The position numbers and the translations under genes were made by a program. A stretch of DNA of 64,000 bases from Canna indica (taxonomy: Eukaryota > Streptophyta > Magnoliopsida > Zingiberales > Cannaceae): NCBI GenBank assembly GCA_034359265.1, contig CP136890.1:26888501-26952500 (forward strand), in the 5' to 3' direction. The notes beneath the pieces were generated by a model. That model searched no databases and was not told where the DNA came from. It saw only the letters and a list, made by a program, of their open reading frames with translations. This document shows, in pieces, positions 58,635 through 64,000 of this stretch; positions within the stretch are counted from its first letter, which is position 1; each line of letters begins with the position of its first letter.

Positions 58635-61600
58635 AGCGCAGCCTCAGGGACAACCCCCAACTGAACGCAAACATTGCCGCTCAGAGCATGTAGAGACCTA
58701 CCACTCAGAGAGGAAATGACTAGTCTCTATTCTCCGAGACGAGGTCTCCAGCACTCCTCGACCGAAAAAGGATGAAGCTCCAAAGGCTTAGGGGATTGAG
58801 AATGTTTCCCACCTCGACGCAGGGCACTACGCCAAATACATCATGGCAACCCGCCTCCCGCCGAGGAGCGAGTTACCTACCACCCTAACGCCCTACACCG
58901 GTGCGGGCGACCCCGCCCTGCACCTGACAGTGTTACAGACCATAATGCTTTATCTAAAAGCAATCGACTCCACACACTGCCGAGCCTTCCCAACGTTCCT
59001 AGGGAACTCTGCCCTACTTTGGTTTGCCTCCCTCCCGTCGAGCTCCATTCACTCTCTCGAAGACCTCTCTCGTGTCTTTCGAAGACCACGTCACGAGTAT
59101 ACCATAAGACGACAACTACCCTCTGCTACACCGGACAAGGGTAACATGAGCCCCTAAGGGAATACCTCAACTTGTTTCAAACCATGGCGGTCGACATTCC
59201 CAATCTTGATCCAGCGATCGAGCTCTTCTGCATCCAACTCGGGTTAAAACCCAGACCTTTCGCCGACCAGATTGCCTTAATCGAGCCTAAAAATATAGCC
59301 GAATTTTAGGAAAAGGTGGCAGGTTTTATAAAAATAAAAGATCAACAAGAAGCAAAGAGAATCTACCGACAAAACCTTAAGCCCATCGTCAAAGATAAAA
59401 AATCCAAGAAGGACGACGGAAAAATGAGTATCGCAGTCGCCACGAACAGAGCTACAACTTAATGTCAAGGTCCTCACCTCGCTCGAGTGCCCGATTTGAA
59501 AGGTACACACCCCTTACTACCTCAAGGGAAATAATCCTATAATAAGTACATTATCTACAACTGCTTAGGCCTCCTGGCCACCCCGAAAGCTTAAAGTCTT
59601 CATACAGTGGTGACAAGAGCAAAAGGTGTGAATCCCACTGGACCTTTGGACACACCACTGAAGAATGTGTGGTCCTCCGTGACCATATTGAGCAATTGAT
59701 CATAGAAGGCCGCCTTGACCACTACATCCGATGTGATCAAAGCCGTAGCCAAGGCTGACAAAGTTACCAGTCACGCGCGGAGCCCTAGTGAGACCCCGCC
59801 GCTCGGCGACACAAGTAATAACCACGACCCAGAATGTGAGCAATCCTACGCCGGCATCTAGAGAGTTATTGACTACATAATAGGAAGATTTGTCGTAGAA
59901 GATAGTCCCAAAATATAGTCTCCCCAGACTGTTATGATTGTCGGCAAAATAGCTTGGTCACAAAGGCCAACACGTATCCACCCCAGTAATATCTTTCTAC
60001 GACTCTAATTATCAAGGGGTTGAGAGGAACTTGCATGATCCTATTGATATTTCTGTATTCGTTGTTGGTTTCCTTGTTAGAAAAGTTTTGATGGACTAGG
60101 GTAGCTCCATCGACGCCCTCTTCTACCTAACACTCGAGAGAATGAGCATTAACGAATCCTTGCTTTGTCCGTACCATGGAGAACTCGTCAGCTTCTCAGG
60201 AGATCATGTGAGCGTTAAAGGCTACTTACAAATAGCCATAACATTTGGCTCTGCACCAAGAGCGAAAATAATAGACTTACAATTTCTTGTCGTCCAGTGT
60301 GTGAGCCCCTACCATATGATTTTGGGTCGGCCCTCCTTAAACTACTTGGGGGTCGTAGTATCGACTCCCCACCTCGCGGTTAAATTTCCTATCTCGAAGA
60401 CAAAAATGGGAGTCATTTATGCAGACCAAATGGAAGCTCGCGCATGCTACAACGAGTGCCTAAAACTCAAACTGATAGAGCCTTAGCCAAGGATATCAAA
60501 TTTGGATCTCAAAGGAGATATCCAAGAGCGGCCCCAGCCCACTGACGACTTGGACCTCGTACAGATCGGGACACCCCCCAAGCAAGTAACCTATATTGGA
60601 GCACCTCCCCGATGAGCTCAAGGTCCGACTTAGCACCCTACTCAAAAGCAATGCCGACCTCTTCGCATGGACACCTGCCGACATGCTAGGAATAGACCCC
60701 CAAGTTATCTGCCACCGATTGACCATCGATCCTTATGTCAAACCTGTCGCCCAAAAAAAGAGAAAGCTCGAAGCCGAGCGCCAACAGGCATCCCTTGAAG
60801 AAACCACGAAGTTGTTAAAAGCGAAATTCATTAGAGAGATTCACTTCACAACATGGCTTGCGAACGTTGTGATGGTCAAAAAGTACTCGGGGAAGTGGCG
60901 AATGTGTGTCAACTTCACCAATCTCAATAAAGCTTGCCCAAAAGATTGATACCCATTGCCGAGTATCGACAAACTTGTTGAAGACTCCTCAGGGTATTAG
61001 TACTTGAGTTTTATGGATATCTATTTAGGTTATAACCAGATCCGGATGTACCTCGACGATGAAGATAAAACAACTTTCATCACCAAGCATGCAAACTTAT
61101 GTTATAAGGTGATGCATTTCAGACTCAAAAATGCAGGAGCCACATATCAGCGATTGATGAACAAGGTTTTTGAGAAGCAAATAAGCCGCAACATGGAGGT
61201 ATACGTCGATTACATGGTGGCCAAAACACATGTCGCTGGCAATCATTGCAACGATCTAGTGTCGGCCTATTCAAGAAATGAGAAGCTCGCACAACACAAA
61301 TGAGGTACAACAGCTCACGGGAAGTATGACAGCTATCTCCAGATTTCTTTCTCGGTCGATCGATCGAGTCGCTCCCTTCTTCAAAATCTTACGAAAAAAG
61401 CAGGACTTCCATTGGGATGAAAAATACGAGCAGACCTTTGAAGATTTAAAAAGATTCCTCACCAATCCGCTAGTTTTGGATAAACCGCGACAAGGAGAAA
61501 CCTATTTCTCTATCTCACCATCATGGAGAACGCCCTTAGCTCGGTCCTGGTTCGGGAACAGGAAAAGACTAAAAACTAATATACTTTGTCAGCAAAGTTT

Positions 61601-63590
61601 TCCAAGGGCTAGAAATCAAATACCAAAATCTCGACAAGCTCGCCTTTGCCCTAGACCATATTTCCAGAGCCACCACATTCACGTACGCACTGAATAGCAT
61701 ATCAGGCAAGTGCTAACTAAATCAAAACTCGCGGGACGAATGATATCATGGTCGGTGGAGCTCTCAGTATCCAACATTGGATACCAACCCAGGGGTCCCA
61801 TCAAGGCCCAGGCGCTAGCCGAGTTCACCAACCAAGGAGACACTCCTAAGCAAAAGGAAACCTGAACGTTATTCATGGATGGTGCTTCCAATGAGAAAGG
61901 AAGCAAGGCAGGCATCATTTTGAAAAATGGACATGGAATAACGCTAGAGCAATCCCTTCAATTCTACTTTAAAGCTAACAACAATCAAGAAGAGTACGAA
62001 GCCCTGATTGCTGGACTAAAGCTTGCTCAAGAAGTGAAAGCTCGAAACATTGTCGCAAAAGTGACTCACAACTTGTATAGGACAAATCAACAACACCTGC
62101 CAAGTCAGGGATCCCTCCCTCGAAAGGTACCTTGCACTAGTACTATCTTTAATCACTAACTTCGATAGTTGCGTGATTCAGCATATACCTTGGGAGGAAA
62201 ACACTCGGGTCGACTTTCTATCCAAACTTGCTAGCACCAAAAAACCTTAGAACAACAGGTCGATCATTCAGCAAGTCATCGGACGTCCGAACATCCAATC
62301 GGCTGACACCTCGGTCGAAGTCCAAACAATTGAATAAGGCACGGAATGGAGAACTCCCTATATCAATTACCTTAAGCAAGATGAAATCCCGGAAGGCATC
62401 CCCAATCCAAGTAGATTCAAAAGAATGGCAAGCTACTACACACTTCTTAATAACTAGCTCTACAAAAGAGGGCTTTCCCGACCACTCCTCAAGTGTGTCA
62501 CCCAACCTCGAACAACCACCATAATGACAGAGTTTCACGACGACATCTGTGGTAACCACATTGGAGAAAGATCACTAGTAGCCAAAATACTTCGAGCCGA
62601 CTATTTCTGGCCGAGCATGAAGATAGATTGCAGCCTCTACGTCAAAAAATATGACAAATGCCAAAGGTTTTCGAAAGTTTATCAACTACACTATGAACTA
62701 TTACACATCTTAGATATCAGTTGGCCATTCCACAATTGGGGTATAAATCTCCTTGGTCCTTTTCCCCTAGCACCTAGGCAATTCAAATTCTTAGTTGTAG
62801 CGATCGACTACTTCATCAAGTGGATAGAGGTAGAAACCCCTAACCACCATTGCAGCCGATAAAGTCCAAAAGTTCGTTTGGAAAAAATATCATCTGCGGA
62901 TTCGGAATACCACGAGAACTCGTTAGCAACAACGAGATCCAATTCACGGATTGACGATTCTGAGAATTCTACTCGGACCTTGGCATCAAACAACTCTTCT
63001 CATCTGTGGAGCACCCACAAACGAACGGCCTGGCCGAAGCGGCCAACAAAGTAATCCTAATCGGATTAAAGAAAAAAGTCGATTGGGTTAAGACCTACTG
63101 GGTCGATGAATTACGTGAAGTGCTATGGAGTTATAACATAACCATACAGTCTTCTACCTCAGAAACCCCTTACCGCCTCATCTACGGAGTAGAGGCCATG
63201 ATCCCTATCAAGATCGTAGAGCCCAGCCTTCACAGGATTGCCTTCGAGGAATAGGGTAACATAGAAGCCCGAGTCGCCATGCTTGATCTCATTGAAGAAG
63301 AGCGAGAACTCTCCAAGATCCAGGAAGATGCAATGAAACTCAAAATCGCCCAAAAATATGACAAACACGTTAGACCAAGGAACTTTGCAGAAGGATATAT
63401 TGTTCTCTAGAAGATCGAGTCACAGAGAAAACTAGCTGGAGAAGGCAGACTTGCCCCAAACTGGGAAGACCCCTATCGGATCACAGAGGTCCTTGGAAAG
63501 GATGCCTACAAAATAGCTGAGCTCTCCGGGTGGGAACTCCCACGATCCTGGAACGCAGCCTCCTTGTGGGCCTACTACAGCTAGGATGCT
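58635..63590 (+). pseudogene. Tat gag-pol (protease, RT, RNase H, integrase), decayed
   Basis: Gag: 58843-59160 (LTPYTGAGDPALHL, FPTFLGNSALLWFASLPSSS) and a zinc-binding stretch near 59620-59720 (CESHWTFGHTTEECVVLRDH). Protease: about 60040-60480, where the active site reads VLMD-stop-GSS, and then MILGRPSLNYLGVVVST. RT: 60596-61300 with LFAWTPADMLGIDP, GKWRMCVNFTNLNKACPKD and SFMDIYLGYNQIRM; the catalytic box reads YVDY instead of YVDD. RNase H-like: 61870-62060 (LFMDGASNEKGSKAGIIL, QEEYEALIAGLKLA). Integrase: 62524-63420 with HDDICGNHIG, ADYFWPSMKIDC, CQRFSK and HPQTNGLAEAANKVIL. The DLFAWTPADMPGI-type linker is typical of the Tat group. Many stops. Confidence 0.88.
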
Positions 63591-64000
63591 TGTTTCCTTA
63601 CTTGGTGGTTTTTCCCACTGGGTTTTCCCCATATAAGGTTTTTAAGGAGACCCGACTGAGTGTAGACCGAGCTTAGCTCTCGGTGCGTTATAATGTATCT
63701 TTATTTCACAACAAAGTCACTTTCTCTATTACTCACATATATGTGTCTAACATCCCTTATAGTCATCACATATTTTTGTAGGAGGAATTAACACGGTCTC
63801 ACAAGCGGCTCTTGACCCACGTGACACACCGTCCCTCCTCGGCTAAGATCCTCCATCGGCACTGTCAAACTCATGAGCGACCAAAGCCCGATTCCTACCA
63901 ATCTAAATTCAAACTCAACACTCCACGCAACGACTAGAATTCGGCTCTCACCGGTCTGGCTTGCCGACCTTAGTGCCTATTTCAGGCACTCACGCCCTCA
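63590..64000 (+). repeat. Tat 3' non-coding end and probable 3' LTR start
   Basis: After the integrase tail there is a GGTTTTTCCCACTGGGTTTT, CCCCATATAAGG stretch that commonly follows pol in plant gypsy elements, and then a purine-rich AAGGAGACC. The LTR could start at about 63661 (TGTAGACCGAG). It is cut by the window edge, so it cannot be checked against the other LTR. Confidence 0.5.

Larger units (their letters stand above)
49985..64000 (+). mobile_element. Tat-like Ty3/gypsy element, split by a Tekay element
   Basis: The left piece (about 49985-50554) and right piece (58635 to the window end) join into one element. A probable 5' LTR end and leader come first (GACGCACACCGTGGGACTA at 50307-50325 resembles the PBS region of plant gypsy elements). 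Gag, protease, RT, RNase H and integrase follow in that order, which is gypsy. A probable 3' LTR starts at about 63660. The Tekay element sits inside gag. The left boundary is uncertain, and the element continues beyond the window. Confidence 0.8.

Overview
This is a 64-kb stretch of repeat-rich plant (angiosperm) nuclear DNA. The evidence is intron-containing genes for typical plant proteins, plant LINE, SINE, hAT and Ty3/gypsy families, and AT-rich intergenic DNA. The GC-rich first exons of the NARA5-like and PLAC8 genes and the GTACCGG-type repeats lean weakly towards a monocot; this is inference only.

Three genes look intact. (1) A chloroplast pfkB-type kinase resembling Arabidopsis NARA5 (+ strand, 5 exons, 19693-23138). 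(2) A small Cys-rich PLAC8-domain protein (+, 4 exons, 25821-26647). (3) A PRP4/PRPF4B-type spliceosomal protein kinase (- strand, 12 exons, 32437-43736). Its reconstructed exons give an uninterrupted 1101-codon frame. Its 6.5-kb intron 5 separates the charged RS-like N-terminal exons from the kinase exons and is filled with nested transposons. Broken genes are a 3-hydroxyisobutyryl-CoA hydrolase-like pseudogene (9857-11690) and a VAMP72 longin-domain first-exon fragment (29905-30120).

The rest is mobile DNA. 1-7.1 kb: a foldback element, MITEs, three hAT transposase remnants and a tRNA-derived SINE with a duplicated B box. 12.8-18.8 kb: a nearly complete but frameshifted LINE with an RNase H domain. 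24.2-24.9 kb: an RTE-like LINE remnant. 30.5 kb: an Au-type SINE. 34.3-39.1 kb, inside the PRP4K intron: a Mutator-like foldback element and a Ty3/gypsy element lacking its RT-RNaseH-integrase core, itself split by a hAT-type MITE. 44.1-44.9 kb: a MITE nested in a MITE. 45.9-49.25 kb: a complete-ended hAT transposon with a perfect 8-bp target duplication. 50-64 kb: a Tat-like Ty3/gypsy element split in gag by a Tekay/Del-like chromovirus with 2.75-kb LTRs.

The most unusual signal lies in the LTRs of that chromovirus. Six consecutive hairpin units share a near-constant loop but have different stems, and base changes on the two sides of the stems compensate each other. The array is present in both LTRs. 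I know of no named element matching it, and it is the best candidate here for an undescribed structured element.
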